This document shows positions 1-8,818 of a stretch of 64,000 nt of DNA, in pieces; the stretch's first letter is position 1; every line of letters starts with the position of its first letter. The notes beneath the pieces were generated by a model. That model ran no database searches and was not told the DNA's origin. It was given only the letters and a program-made list of their open reading frames with translations. The stretch spans positions 4,428,229 through 4,492,228 of the forward strand of contig NZ_LT607803.1 in the NCBI RefSeq assembly GCF_900090195.1. Direction: 5' to 3'. Both the position numbers and the translations under genes were made by a program. The stretch comes from Variovorax sp. HW608. Lineage in GTDB: Bacteria; Pseudomonadota; Gammaproteobacteria; Burkholderiales; Burkholderiaceae_C.

Positions 1-1487
1 TGCTCCAGCTCACGGGCATCGACAAGCAGTTCAGCGGCGTCGCGGCGCTGCGCGGCGTGTCGCTGCGGCTGCGCGCAGGCGAGATCCATGCGCTGATGGG
101 GCAGAACGGCGCGGGCAAGTCGACGCTCATCAAGGTGCTCACCGGCGTGCATGCGGCCGACAGCGGCGAGATGGTCCTGTCGGGCCAGCCGATACGCCCC
201 GCCTCGCCGATCGAGGCGCAGAAGATGGGCATCAGCACGGTCTACCAGGAAGTGAATCTCTGCCCGAACCTGTCGGTGGCGGAGAACATCCTGGCGGGCC
301 GCTATCCGCGCCGGGGCCTGCGCATCGATTGGGCGGCCGTCAACCGCGAGGCGCGCACGCTGCTCGCCCGGCTGGACGTGGACATCGACGTGTCGCGGCT
401 GCTGTCGAGCTACTCGGTGGCGGTGCAGCAGATGGTGGCGATCGCGCGCGCACTGGGGCTGTCGTCGAAAGTGCTGATCCTCGACGAGCCGACGTCGAGC
501 CTGGACGACGACGAGGTGCAGAGCCTCTTCGCGGTGCTCAGGCGTTTGCGCGGCGAGGGCATGGCGATCCTGTTCGTCACGCACTTTCTCAACCAGGTCT
601 ATGCGGTGTCGGATCGCATCACGGTGCTGCGCAACGGCGCGTGGGTCGGCGAATGGCCGACCCGTGAACTGGGCCCGCAGGCCTTGATCTCGGCGATGGT
701 CGGGCGCGAGCTTGCGGCGCAGGCGACGGGGCCCGCGCAACTGCCCGCCATCGATGAAGCGGCCGGCAACGAGCTGGAAGCCGAAGGGCTGGGCCAGCAC
801 GGCCAGTTGCAGCCGGTCGATCTGCGGGTGCGAAAAGGCGAGGTGGTGGGCCTCGCGGGGCTGCTCGGCTCGGGCCGGACCGAACTTGCGCGCCTCATCT
901 TCGGTCTCGCGAAGCCCGATTGCGGCGCATTGCGGATCGACGGCGTGGCGGTGGACCTGGCCGGCCCGGCCGATGCGGTGCGGCACGGACTCGCGCTGTG
1001 CCCCGAGGAGCGCAAGACCGACGGCATCGTGGCCGATCTTTCATTGCGCGAGAACATCGCGCTGGCCTTGCAGGCGCGTCGCGGCGTGCGCAATGCGATG
1101 ACGCGTGCCGAGCAGACTGCGCTGGCGGAACGCTTCGTCAAGGCGCTGGGCATCAAGACCGCGAGCGTCGACACGCCGATCGGCCTGCTCTCGGGCGGCA
1201 ACCAGCAGAAGGCGCTGCTGGCGCGCTGGCTGGCGACCGAGCCGCGCCTGCTGATCCTCGACGAACCGACGCGCGGCATCGACGTCGCGGCCAAGCAGGA
1301 GATCATGGACGAGATCCTTCGCCTCGCGCGCGGCGGCATGGCGGTGCTCTTCATCTCGTCGGAGATGAACGAGGTGGTGCGCGTCTCGCACCGCATCGTG
1401 GTCTTGCGCGAGCGGCGCAAGGTGGGCGAGCTGCCCGCTGGAACCAGCGAGGACGCCGTCTACGACCTCATCGCGGCGGAGGCATGA
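1..1487 (+). CDS. Sugar ABC transporter ATP-binding protein (YtfR/RbsA family), 5' partial
   Basis: Energises uptake of a pentose or galactofuranose-like sugar through the two permeases that follow. The reading frame is open from base 3 (Leu-Gln-Leu-Thr-Gly-Ile-Asp), so the true start lies left of the window. There are two ABC domains in tandem, as in RbsA, XylG and YtfR. The first has a good Walker A (GQNGAGKS), the ABC linker around SVAVQQM and Walker B ILDEPTSS. The second has the degenerate loop GLLGSGRTE usual for this family, then LSGGNQQK and ILDEPTRG. The stop overlaps the next start as ATGA, so the genes are coupled. The adjacent arabonate genes suggest L-arabinose or a related sugar as substrate; that is inference. 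A periplasmic binding protein is probably encoded upstream. Confidence 0.93.
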   Translation, partial: LQLTGIDKQFSGVAALRGVSLRLRAGEIHALMGQNGAGKSTLIKVLTGVHAADSGEMVLSGQPIRPASPIEAQKMGISTVYQEVNLCPNLSVAENILAGRYPRRGLRIDWAAVNREARTLLARLDVDIDVSRLLSSYSVAVQQMVAIARALGLSSKVLILDEPTSSLDDDEVQSLFAVLRRLRGEGMAILFVTHFLNQVYAVSDRITVLRNGAWVGEWPTRELGPQALISAMVGRELAAQATGPAQLPAIDEAAGNELEAEGLGQHGQLQPVDLRVRKGEVVGLAGLLGSGRTELARLIFGLAKPDCGALRIDGVAVDLAGPADAVRHGLALCPEERKTDGIVADLSLRENIALALQARRGVRNAMTRAEQTALAERFVKALGIKTASVDTPIGLLSGGNQQKALLARWLATEPRLLILDEPTRGIDVAAKQEIMDEILRLARGGMAVLFISSEMNEVVRVSHRIVVLRERRKVGELPAGTSEDAVYDLIAAEA

Positions 1488-2548
1488 GCGACATGACCGA
1501 GCCCATCGCGCGCATCTTCCGGCACCGCCTCGCGTGGCCCGTCATCACGCTCGTGATCCTGCTCGCGATCAACGCGGCGTTCAACCCGAGCTTCCTGCGC
1601 ATCGAAGTGCGCGACGGGCATCTCTACGGCAGCCTGATCGACATCCTCAACCGCGCGTCGCCGCTGGTGCTGGTGTCGCTCGGCATGACGCTGGTGATCG
1701 CCACGCGCGGCATCGATATCTCCGTCGGCGCGGTGGTGGCGATCGCGGCGGCGCTGGCGGCCTGGATGATCGGCGGCTCGCTGGTCGTGAGCAACGGCGC
1801 CGCCGCCGAGGTGAGCCGCTTCCCGATGTGGATGGCGGTCCTGGCGGCGCTCGGCGTGGCGGCGATCTGCGGGCTGTGGAACGGCCTCCTGGTGGCGCGC
1901 GTCGGCATGCAGCCGATCATCGCGACGCTGATCCTCATGGTGGCGGGGCGCGGCATCGCGCAGCTCATCACCGGCGGGCAGATCATCACGATCTACTACG
2001 CGCCGTTCTTCTTCATCGGCAGCGGCTATCTCCTCGGCCTGCCGTTCTCGGTCTACATCGCGGCGCTGGTGTTCGCGCTGGTGTATCTCGCGATCACGCA
2101 CACGGCGCTGGGCCTGTTCGTGCAGTCGGTCGGCATCAATCCGAGCGCGGCCCGCGTGGCCGGCGTCCGCGCGCGGCGCATCGTCGTCGGCGCCTACATG
2201 TTCTGCGGCTTCTGCGCGGGCGTGGCCGGGCTGCTGGTCAGCTCCAACGTCAAGAGCGCGGATGGCAACAACGCCGGACAGCTGCTGGAGCTCGATGCGA
2301 TCCTCGCGGTCACGCTGGGCGGCACTGCGCTGACCGGCGGGCGGTTCAGCCTGGTGGGCAGCGTGATCGGCGCGCTCATCATCCAGACGCTGACCTACGG
2401 CATCTATTCGCTGGGCGTGCCGCCGGAGATCAACCTGGTGGTGAAGGCGGCGGTGGTGTTCGTGGTCATGCTGCTGCAGTCGGCCGAGTTCCGCGCGAGC
2501 CTGCGCCAGCTCGTGCAGCGCCCGGCGCGCGGGGAGTGGGTGCGATGA
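1484..2548 (+). CDS. Sugar ABC transporter permease (YtfT-like)
   Basis: Inner-membrane permease of the BPD_transp_2 (RbsC/YtfT) family, 354 aa, with about 8-10 hydrophobic segments. Family features visible are GMTLVIATRGIDISVG near residue 65 and LLELDAILAVTLGGTALTGG towards the C-terminus. The start overlaps the ATPase stop (ATGA), and its own stop overlaps the next permease start in the same way. The two different permeases probably form a heterodimeric pore, as YtfT and YjfF do in E. coli. The insert around residues 100-115 (GGSLVVSNGAAAEVSR) is a periplasmic-loop type sequence. Substrate is inferred from the neighbouring arabonate genes only. Confidence 0.92.
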   Translation: MSDMTEPIARIFRHRLAWPVITLVILLAINAAFNPSFLRIEVRDGHLYGSLIDILNRASPLVLVSLGMTLVIATRGIDISVGAVVAIAAALAAWMIGGSLVVSNGAAAEVSRFPMWMAVLAALGVAAICGLWNGLLVARVGMQPIIATLILMVAGRGIAQLITGGQIITIYYAPFFFIGSGYLLGLPFSVYIAALVFALVYLAITHTALGLFVQSVGINPSAARVAGVRARRIVVGAYMFCGFCAGVAGLLVSSNVKSADGNNAGQLLELDAILAVTLGGTALTGGRFSLVGSVIGALIIQTLTYGIYSLGVPPEINLVVKAAVVFVVMLLQSAEFRASLRQLVQRPARGEWVR

Positions 2549-3579
2549 GCGCCGTCGTTCCCGAATCGACCGCGGTGCGGGCGAAGGCCGGCATCGCGCC
2601 CGAGACGCGCCCGCGCACGCGCTTCGATCCGAAGTACCTGCCGCTGGCCGCGACGATCTCGCTGTTCGTGCTGATGGCGACGCTCGGCTCGGTGTTCTAC
2701 GACGGCTTCTTCTCGCTGCAGGTGTTCCTCAACCTCTTGATCGACAACGCCTTCCTCTGCGTGGTCGCGGTCGGCATGACCTTCGTGATCCTCTCGGGCG
2801 GGATCGACCTGTCGGTCGGCTCGGTGATCGCGCTGACCACCATGGTGTCGGCCTCGCTGGTCGAGAAGCACGGCTTCAGCCCCGCGATCGTGATCCCGCT
2901 CGTGCTGGCGATGGGAACGCTGTTCGGCGCCTTCATGGGGCTCTTGATCGAGCGCTTCCGGCTGCAGCCCTTCATCGTGACGCTCGCGGGCATGTTCCTC
3001 GCGCGGGGGCTGTGCTATCTCATCAGCATCGATTCGATCAGCATCACCAACGAGTTCTACTCGGAGGTCTCGCAGTGGCGCCTGCCGGTGTGGGGCGGCG
3101 CATCGATCTCGCTCAGCGGCCTGATCGCGCTCGGGGTGGTGGCCGTCGCGGTGTACGTGGCGCACTACACGCCTTTCGGCCGCGCGGTGTACGCGATCGG
3201 CGGCAGCGAGCAGTCGGCGGTGCTGATGGGGCTGCCGGTGCGCTCGACCATCATCGGCGTCTACACGCTGTCGGGCTTCTGCTCGGCGCTGGGCGGCGTG
3301 GTCTTCACCTTCTACATGCTGTCGGGCTACGGCCTGCACGCGGTGGGGCTGGAGCTCGATGCGATCGCGGCGGTGGTGATCGGCGGCACGCTGCTCACGG
3401 GGGGCGTCGGCTACGTGGTCGGCACGCTGTTCGGCGTGCTGATGCTCGGGATCATCCAGACGCTCATCTCCTTCGACGGCACGCTCAGTTCATGGTGGAC
3501 CCGCATCGTCGTCGGCGTGCTGCTCTTCGTCTTCTGCCTGCTTCAACGACTTTTCACTGCACGCGCCGCGGAGCGCTAG
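2545..3579 (+). CDS. yjfF: Sugar ABC transporter permease (YjfF-like)
   Basis: Second permease of the transporter, 344 aa. Segments such as GMTFVILSGGIDLSVGSVIA, FGAFMGLLIE, FIVTLAGMFLARG and FDGTLSSWWT match my recollection of E. coli YjfF of the galactofuranose transporter closely, so family assignment is firm. It starts in an ATGA overlap with the previous permease and ends 8 bp before the dehydratase gene, so transport and catabolism are one operon. The YtfR-YtfT-YjfF arrangement plus arabonate enzymes suggests this subfamily serves L-arabinose in this lineage; that link is inference. Confidence 0.93.
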   Translation: MSAVVPESTAVRAKAGIAPETRPRTRFDPKYLPLAATISLFVLMATLGSVFYDGFFSLQVFLNLLIDNAFLCVVAVGMTFVILSGGIDLSVGSVIALTTMVSASLVEKHGFSPAIVIPLVLAMGTLFGAFMGLLIERFRLQPFIVTLAGMFLARGLCYLISIDSISITNEFYSEVSQWRLPVWGGASISLSGLIALGVVAVAVYVAHYTPFGRAVYAIGGSEQSAVLMGLPVRSTIIGVYTLSGFCSALGGVVFTFYMLSGYGLHAVGLELDAIAAVVIGGTLLTGGVGYVVGTLFGVLMLGIIQTLISFDGTLSSWWTRIVVGVLLFVFCLLQRLFTARAAER

Positions 3580-3587
3580 GAATCCGA

Positions 3588-5321
3588 ATGTCCGATCAGA
3601 AACCCAAGAAACTGCGTTCCGCCGACTGGTTCGGCCCCGCCGACAAGAACGGCTTCATGTACCGGAGCTGGATGAAGAACCAGGGCATTCCCGATCACGA
3701 GTTCGACGGCCGGCCGATCATCGGCATCTGCAACACATGGTCCGAGCTCACGCCGTGCAATGCGCACTTCCGCAAGATCGCCGAGCACGTGAAGCGCGGT
3801 ATATCCGAAGCAGGCGGCTTTCCGGTCGAGTTTCCCGTGTTCTCCAACGGCGAGTCCAACCTGCGTCCCACCGCGATGCTGACGCGCAATCTCGCGAGCA
3901 TGGACGTGGAGGAAGCGATCCGCGGCAACCCGATCGATGCGGTCGTGCTGCTGGCCGGCTGCGACAAGACCACGCCCGCGCTGCTGATGGGCGCGGCGAG
4001 CTGCGATATTCCTGCGATCGTGGTGTCGGGCGGTCCGATGCTCAACGGCAAGCTCGAAGGGCGCGACATCGGCTCGGGCACCGCCGTGTGGCAGCTGCAC
4101 GAGGCGATGAAGGCGGGAGAGATCGACGTCCATCAGTTCCTCTCGGCGGAAGCGGGCATGTCGCGATCGGCGGGCACCTGCAACACCATGGGCACCGCAT
4201 CGACGATGGCCTGCATGGCCGAGGTGCTGGGCGTGGCGCTGCCGCACAACGCGGCCATCCCGGCGGTCGATGCGCGCCGCTACGTGCTTGCGCAGATGTC
4301 GGGCATGCGCGCGGTGGAGATCGCGCGCGAGGGCCTCACGCTGTCGAAGATCCTCACGCGCGAGGCCTTCGAGAACGCGATCCGCACCAATGCGGCGATC
4401 GGCGGATCGACGAATGCGGTCATCCATCTGAAGGCGATCGCCGGGCGCATCGGCGTCGCGCTCGAACTGGAGGACTGGACGCGCATCGGCCGCGGCACGC
4501 CGACGCTGGTCGACCTGATGCCCTCGGGCCGCTTCCTGATGGAGGAGTTCTATTACGCGGGCGGCCTGCCGGCAGTGCTGCGCCGGCTCGGCGAGCACGG
4601 GCTGTTGCCGCATCCCGGTGCGCTCACGGTCAATGGCCGATCGCTGTGGGACAACGTGCGCGATGCGCCGAGCCACAACGACGAAGTGATCCGGCCCATC
4701 GACAAGCCGCTGATCGAGGACGGCGGCATGTGCATCCTGCGCGGCAATCTGTCGCCGCGCGGCGCGGTGCTCAAGCCGTCGGCGGCATCGCCCGAGCTGC
4801 TCAGGCATCGCGGGCGCGCGGTGGTGTTCGAGGACTTCGAGCACTACAAGGCGCGCATCGTCGACGAATCGCTCGATGTCGATGCCAGCTCGGTGCTGGT
4901 GATGAAGAACTGCGGCCCCAAGGGGTACCCGGGCATGGCCGAGGTCGGCAACATGGGCCTGCCGCCGAAGCTGCTGCGGCAGGGCATCAAGGACATGGTG
5001 CGCATCTCCGATGCGCGCATGAGCGGCACGGCCTATGGCACCGTGGTGCTCCACGTCGCGCCCGAGGCCGCGGCCGGCGGGCCGCTCGCGGCGGTGCGCG
5101 ACGGCGACTGGATCGAGCTCGATTGCGAGCAGGGCCGGCTGCACCTGGACATCAGCGATGCGGAACTGGCCGACCGGCTCCAGTCCGTCGCACCCGCGCG
5201 CGAGAAGGGCGGCGGCTACCAGCGGCTCTACATCGACCATGTGCTGCAGGCCGATGAGGGCTGCGATTTCGATTTCCTCGTCGGCTGCCGCGGTGCAGCG
5301 GTGCCGAAGCATTCCCATTGA
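3588..5321 (+). CDS. araC: L-arabonate dehydratase (IlvD/Edd family)
   Basis: Dehydrates a sugar acid, most likely L-arabonate to 2-keto-3-deoxy-L-arabonate, in the non-phosphorylating oxidative pathway; cytoplasmic. 577 aa, typical for the sugar-acid branch of IlvD/Edd dehydratases. The Fe-S ligand cysteines are visible in CNTWSELTPCN (about residue 46), AGCDKTTPA (about 126) and AGTCNTMG (about 196). Also seen are RNAAIGGSTN-type and MPSGRFLMEEFYYAGG segments. It starts 8 bp after the permease stop. The symbol follows the Azospirillum enzyme and must not be confused with the E. coli AraC regulator. D-xylonate or D-galactonate dehydratase activity cannot be excluded, but the AraD partner downstream favours L-arabonate. 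Confidence 0.9.
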   Translation: MSDQKPKKLRSADWFGPADKNGFMYRSWMKNQGIPDHEFDGRPIIGICNTWSELTPCNAHFRKIAEHVKRGISEAGGFPVEFPVFSNGESNLRPTAMLTRNLASMDVEEAIRGNPIDAVVLLAGCDKTTPALLMGAASCDIPAIVVSGGPMLNGKLEGRDIGSGTAVWQLHEAMKAGEIDVHQFLSAEAGMSRSAGTCNTMGTASTMACMAEVLGVALPHNAAIPAVDARRYVLAQMSGMRAVEIAREGLTLSKILTREAFENAIRTNAAIGGSTNAVIHLKAIAGRIGVALELEDWTRIGRGTPTLVDLMPSGRFLMEEFYYAGGLPAVLRRLGEHGLLPHPGALTVNGRSLWDNVRDAPSHNDEVIRPIDKPLIEDGGMCILRGNLSPRGAVLKPSAASPELLRHRGRAVVFEDFEHYKARIVDESLDVDASSVLVMKNCGPKGYPGMAEVGNMGLPPKLLRQGIKDMVRISDARMSGTAYGTVVLHVAPEAAAGGPLAAVRDGDWIELDCEQGRLHLDISDAELADRLQSVAPAREKGGGYQRLYIDHVLQADEGCDFDFLVGCRGAAVPKHSH

Positions 5322-5324
5322 TCC

Positions 5325-6260
5325 ATGACCATGACCCCATCCGCCAAACGCCGCTACCAGGGCATCTTCCCGGTGGCCCCGACCACCTTCACCGAATCGG
5401 GCGAACTCGATCTCGCGAGCCAGAAGCGCTGCATCGACTTCATGATCGATGCGGGCTCGGACGGCATCTGCATCCTCGCGAACTTCTCCGAGCAGTTCGT
5501 GCTGTCGGACGAAGAGCGCGAGGTGCTCACGCGCACGATCCTCGAACACGTGGCGGGCCGCGTGCCGGTGATCGTCACCACCACGCACTTCAGCACCAAG
5601 GTGTGCGCCGAGCGCAGCCGCCGCGCGCAGGACATGGGGGCGGCGATGCTGATGGTGATGCCGCCCTACCACGGCGCGACCTTCCGCGTGCCGGAGCCGC
5701 AGATCTTCGACTTCTATGCGCGGCTGTCCGATGCGGTGGACATCCCCATCATGATCCAGGACGCACCGGCGAGCGGCACCGTGCTCTCGGCACCGTTCCT
5801 GGCGCGGATGGCGAAGGAGATCGAGCACATCGCGTACTTCAAGATCGAGACGGCCGGCGCGGCATCGAAGCTGCGCGAACTGATCCGGCTCGGCGGCGAT
5901 GCGATCGAAGGGCCGTGGGACGGTGAGGAGGCGATCACGCTGATGGCCGATCTCGATGCGGGCGCGACCGGCTCGATGACCGGCGGCGGCTTTCCCGACG
6001 GGCTGCGTCCGATCATCTTCGATCACCTCGCGGGCCGGCGCGAGCAGGCCTTCGAGCGCTACCAGCAGTGGCTGCCGCTGATCAACTACGAGAACCGGCA
6101 GGCCGGATTGCTCGCCTGCAAGGCCCTGATGAAGGAGGGCGGCGTGATCGCCTGCGAAGCGCCGCGGCATCCGCTCGCGCCGATGCATCCGGATACCCGT
6201 GCCGGACTGATCGAGACCGCGCGGCGGCTCGATCCGCTGGTGCTGCGCTGGGGGCGCTGA
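5325..6260 (+). CDS. araD: 2-keto-3-deoxy-L-arabonate dehydratase (DHDPS family)
   Basis: Class I Schiff-base enzyme of the dihydrodipicolinate synthase/NAL family, 311 aa. It is expected to turn 2-keto-3-deoxy-L-arabonate into alpha-ketoglutarate semialdehyde, which a dehydrogenase outside the window would oxidise. The probable Schiff-base lysine is in AYFKIET (about residue 175), and ILANFSEQF, EGPWDGEEAI and NRQAGLLACKALM are characteristic of AraD of the Azospirillum pathway. It follows the dehydratase by 3 bp and ends the operon. MTMTPS gives the start at 5325; a second in-frame ATG lies two codons later. Confidence 0.9.
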   Translation: MTMTPSAKRRYQGIFPVAPTTFTESGELDLASQKRCIDFMIDAGSDGICILANFSEQFVLSDEEREVLTRTILEHVAGRVPVIVTTTHFSTKVCAERSRRAQDMGAAMLMVMPPYHGATFRVPEPQIFDFYARLSDAVDIPIMIQDAPASGTVLSAPFLARMAKEIEHIAYFKIETAGAASKLRELIRLGGDAIEGPWDGEEAITLMADLDAGATGSMTGGGFPDGLRPIIFDHLAGRREQAFERYQQWLPLINYENRQAGLLACKALMKEGGVIACEAPRHPLAPMHPDTRAGLIETARRLDPLVLRWGR

Positions 6261-6280
6261 CCAGGGCCTGTGAGCCGGCC

Positions 6281-7795
6281 CTATTTCCAGAAAGGTTGCG
6301 CCTTCGCGACCTCGTCGAGCGCCTCGCGGCACTGGACGGCGCTGGCGGGCTGACGAGCGCTCAGCCAACCGACGGCGAACCACGATTGCCCGTCGTGCGA
6401 CGCGTTGTCGCGGTAGGCGCTGATCGCGACCGCGTTGTCGTTGTGCTGCCCGAGTGCGTCCTGTGCGGGTTCGAGCTTTTTGAGGTAGCGCTTCGCGTCG
6501 CGCGATCCGAACATCGGCGCGACGAATTCGCCAAGATAGCGCAGGCGCTTGAGCCGCTTGCGCACGCGATGCTGCGCGGCCGGCTCCAGCGCTTCGTAGC
6601 GCTGGCCGTCGCGCACGACCTGGCGATGCAGCTTCGAGAGCCGCTTGCGCAAGGGCTTGCGCGCGGGGGCGGGTTGCGCGGCCGGCTCTTCGGCGGCGGC
6701 GTCATCGTCTGCCGTCTCGGTGGGCAGGGTGGCGGCCACGAGTTCGAGCAGCGTGTTCTGGAATTCGGCGCTGCGGACCACGTCGGCCGGATCGGGCGGC
6801 GGGGCTGCGTCAGCCCACGCGATCGGCGGCGCACCGACGGCCTCGAGCCGGGGCTGGACGTCCTGCAGCAGATGGTCCCGGTCGCGCTGGCGGCCGAGTG
6901 CGCGGAACGCGGTCACCAGGGCCGATTCCCACGCGGGATCGATGAGCGATGGCGCCAGCGCTTCCATCTCGCGCAGCGCCGTGCGCAGTCTCCGGATGCC
7001 CACGCGCAACTGGTGCACATGCTCGGCGTCCGTGCTGCCGGCCGCGACCTCGCTCGCGTTGGCGAGGATCTGCGACAGGCAGGTCTTGATGACCGCGCAA
7101 AGAACCTGCGGACCGTCATCGGAATCGTCGTCGAGGCTGGGCGGCACGGCCTTGACCGGGTCGCCGAACGATGCACCCTGGGCCAGGCGTTGGCCGCGCG
7201 CGGACTTCGACACCGTGTCGAGCCAGAGCGCGTAGCGGTTGCGCCAGCGATGGGCGAGTTCGAGCATCGAATGCGGGCTGCCGCTCTTGAGTTCGATCTC
7301 GAGCTCGCACAGCGCGTGCGAGCGTTCGCCTGCGCTCACCTCGCCCTGGTCGAAGGCGAGCTCGACCAGGGCGTCGCCGGTGCGCATCTCGCGCGTGGTG
7401 CGGCGCACGTCGGTGCCGTAGACCGCGGCGAGCTCCACCGTCGCGGGATCGTGTCCGGCCTTGCGCAGCGCCTCGTGGATCAGCGCGCCGACCGGCGTGC
7501 CTTCATGGCGCTCGATGCGCGGCACCGGCACTTCGCGCGCGCTCACGGGCGGCAGCTCGACGTTGTGCTCATGGCGTTCCAGCAGCGTGCCGCCGGGCGC
7601 CTTCGCGGTCTGCCACCAGGTGCGGCCTTCCTTGCGCAGGCGCAGCACGATGTGCTGCGCGGCCAGCGCGCCGTCGGCGGTGTCGAAATAGCGCGCGCGC
7701 AGCCGCGTGACATGCGACCGCCCCCGCCCCACGGCCGCTTCGACGGCTGAGCGCTGCGAGGGGCTGATCTGGAACTTGAGTTCGAATTCGGTCAC
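6281..7795 (-). CDS. CYTH and CHAD domain protein (inorganic triphosphatase-like)
   Basis: 504 aa. The N-terminal half (about 1-205) is a CYTH fold: it opens with EFELKFQI and carries paired acidic/basic strands such as RLRARYFDTADG, VLRLRKEG, LVELAFDQGEV and ALCELEIELKSG. That is the metal-dependent tunnel of triphosphate-cleaving enzymes (YgiF/ThTPase). The C-terminal half (about 225-500) is a histidine-rich CHAD helical bundle, with HVHQLRVGIRRLRTALR and HRVRKRLKRLRYLGEF. CHAD domains bind polyphosphate in other bacteria, so a role in polyphosphate or triphosphate metabolism is likely. It is convergent with araD, leaving 20 bp between them. Confidence 0.88.
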   Translation of the reverse strand: MTEFELKFQISPSQRSAVEAAVGRGRSHVTRLRARYFDTADGALAAQHIVLRLRKEGRTWWQTAKAPGGTLLERHEHNVELPPVSAREVPVPRIERHEGTPVGALIHEALRKAGHDPATVELAAVYGTDVRRTTREMRTGDALVELAFDQGEVSAGERSHALCELEIELKSGSPHSMLELAHRWRNRYALWLDTVSKSARGQRLAQGASFGDPVKAVPPSLDDDSDDGPQVLCAVIKTCLSQILANASEVAAGSTDAEHVHQLRVGIRRLRTALREMEALAPSLIDPAWESALVTAFRALGRQRDRDHLLQDVQPRLEAVGAPPIAWADAAPPPDPADVVRSAEFQNTLLELVAATLPTETADDDAAAEEPAAQPAPARKPLRKRLSKLHRQVVRDGQRYEALEPAAQHRVRKRLKRLRYLGEFVAPMFGSRDAKRYLKKLEPAQDALGQHNDNAVAISAYRDNASHDGQSWFAVGWLSARQPASAVQCREALDEVAKAQPFWK

Positions 7796-7825
7796 GGCTC
7801 GGTCGACAGGCCGTTTCGGCCTCGA

Positions 7826-8077
7826 TTACTCCTGCAGTTCGCGGACCTGCAGCGAAAGATCGAACAGCTTGGACTTGCTCGCGTAGTACCGGTCGAGCCG
7901 CCATTCCTTCAGGATGTCGATCGCCAGCTGGAAGCTCTTGTAGTCGAGGTCGTACAGGTGGACGAGCTCGAAGCTGTTTTCCGACTCGAGCGCGAGCACG
8001 AGCCTTGCAAGAATTTGTGCCGACTCGTTGGTCGGGTCGGTTTCGATGAAGCGACGCGCGACCTTGATGGCATTCAT
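7826..8077 (-). CDS. Small conserved-looking hypothetical protein
   Basis: 83 aa, helical and acidic/hydrophobic, with no signal peptide or membrane segment and no motif I recognise. The start is set at the ATG at 8077 because it has a strong ribosome-binding site (GAGGAGAG) a few bases upstream; a TTG eight codons earlier would only add a basic stretch. It lies 30 bp upstream of the CYTH-CHAD gene on the same strand, so the two may be co-transcribed. Composition (SENSFELVHLYDLDY, ILKEWRLDRYY) looks like a real folded protein. Function unknown. Confidence 0.7.
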   Translation of the reverse strand: MNAIKVARRFIETDPTNESAQILARLVLALESENSFELVHLYDLDYKSFQLAIDILKEWRLDRYYASKSKLFDLSLQVRELQE

Positions 8078-8186
8078 GGGAGCTCTCCTCGATTGAGACA
8101 AGCCCGTGACTATAGCCAGCGGTCCCGATCCGGTTGTTACCGTTTTGTGACAAACCGGGATCGGGTCGGCGGTGCGCGATGCCTGC

Positions 8187-8648
8187 CTATCGGGACGGAG
8201 CGGGCATCGGCATCGGCATCGGCATCGGAGCGGGCCGCGTCGCCGGCATCATCGGCTCCGCCGCGGGCGCCGGTTCCGGCATGGGGGCCATCGATGGTGC
8301 GGGGACCGGCGTTTCCGTGGTGCGGATCACGCCGCCGCCGAGCACGCTTCCGGCGACCGTGGTCTGGCCGGTGCCGAGCACGCGCTGCTCACAGGCGGCC
8401 TGATCGGAGGGGGGCTGCCGGGCGCAGCGGGCCAACGCGTTCTGGCGCAGCTGGGCTTCATCCATCTTCGGGAATCCGCCCTGGCGCGCGGTCTGGGCGG
8501 CAGCGCCCCTTTCGCGCAGACAGGCGGCCCGGTCCTGCATGACCCCGTCGCAGGGGAGGGAGGAGGATTGGGCCAGGGCCGAGCAGGTCACGGCCAGACC
8601 CCCAGCGGCGGCAAGAACAGCAAGACACGAACGAACAGCGCTCTTCAT
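8187..8648 (-). CDS. Secreted hypothetical protein with Met-Pro repeat tail
   Basis: 153 aa. The start at 8648 is preceded by AAAGGAGTGACC, a good Shine-Dalgarno; an upstream in-frame extension to 8783 lacks one. Residues 1-26 form a signal peptide ending SALA before QSSSLP, so the product is periplasmic or exported. The mature N-terminal part has four cysteines (CDGVMQD, ACLRERG, ARCARQP, ACEQRV) that may form two disulfides. The C-terminal third is proline-rich, ending in alternating Met-Pro encoded by a hexanucleotide repeat near 8203-8230. No family recognised with certainty. Confidence 0.72.
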   Translation of the reverse strand: MKSAVRSCLAVLAAAGGLAVTCSALAQSSSLPCDGVMQDRAACLRERGAAAQTARQGGFPKMDEAQLRQNALARCARQPPSDQAACEQRVLGTGQTTVAGSVLGGGVIRTTETPVPAPSMAPMPEPAPAAEPMMPATRPAPMPMPMPMPAPSR

Positions 8649-8818
8649 GGTCACTCCTTTTCTGTGCGGCGCGGCGCAGCATGGCGGCGCCTGCCGCAGT
8701 GCGGCGTGCTGCCAGGAGAACCCAGTATGTGAGCGAGGCCTGCCCAGGGCCAGCGCCCGGCGGCGCGCGTTCGTGTCGGACAAGACCGGCTGGCGGCCGC
8801 GCGCGTCTTGCCGGTGGC

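Noticed and set aside
3576..6383. 935-codon open frame on minus across araC and araD
   Set aside because: Antisense to two clearly recognised enzymes; composition is that of a shadow and no domain is visible.
8203..8230. GGCATC hexanucleotide tract as a phase-variable switch
   Set aside because: Six-base units keep the frame, and the tract encodes a Met-Pro tail at the C-terminus, so expression would not switch.
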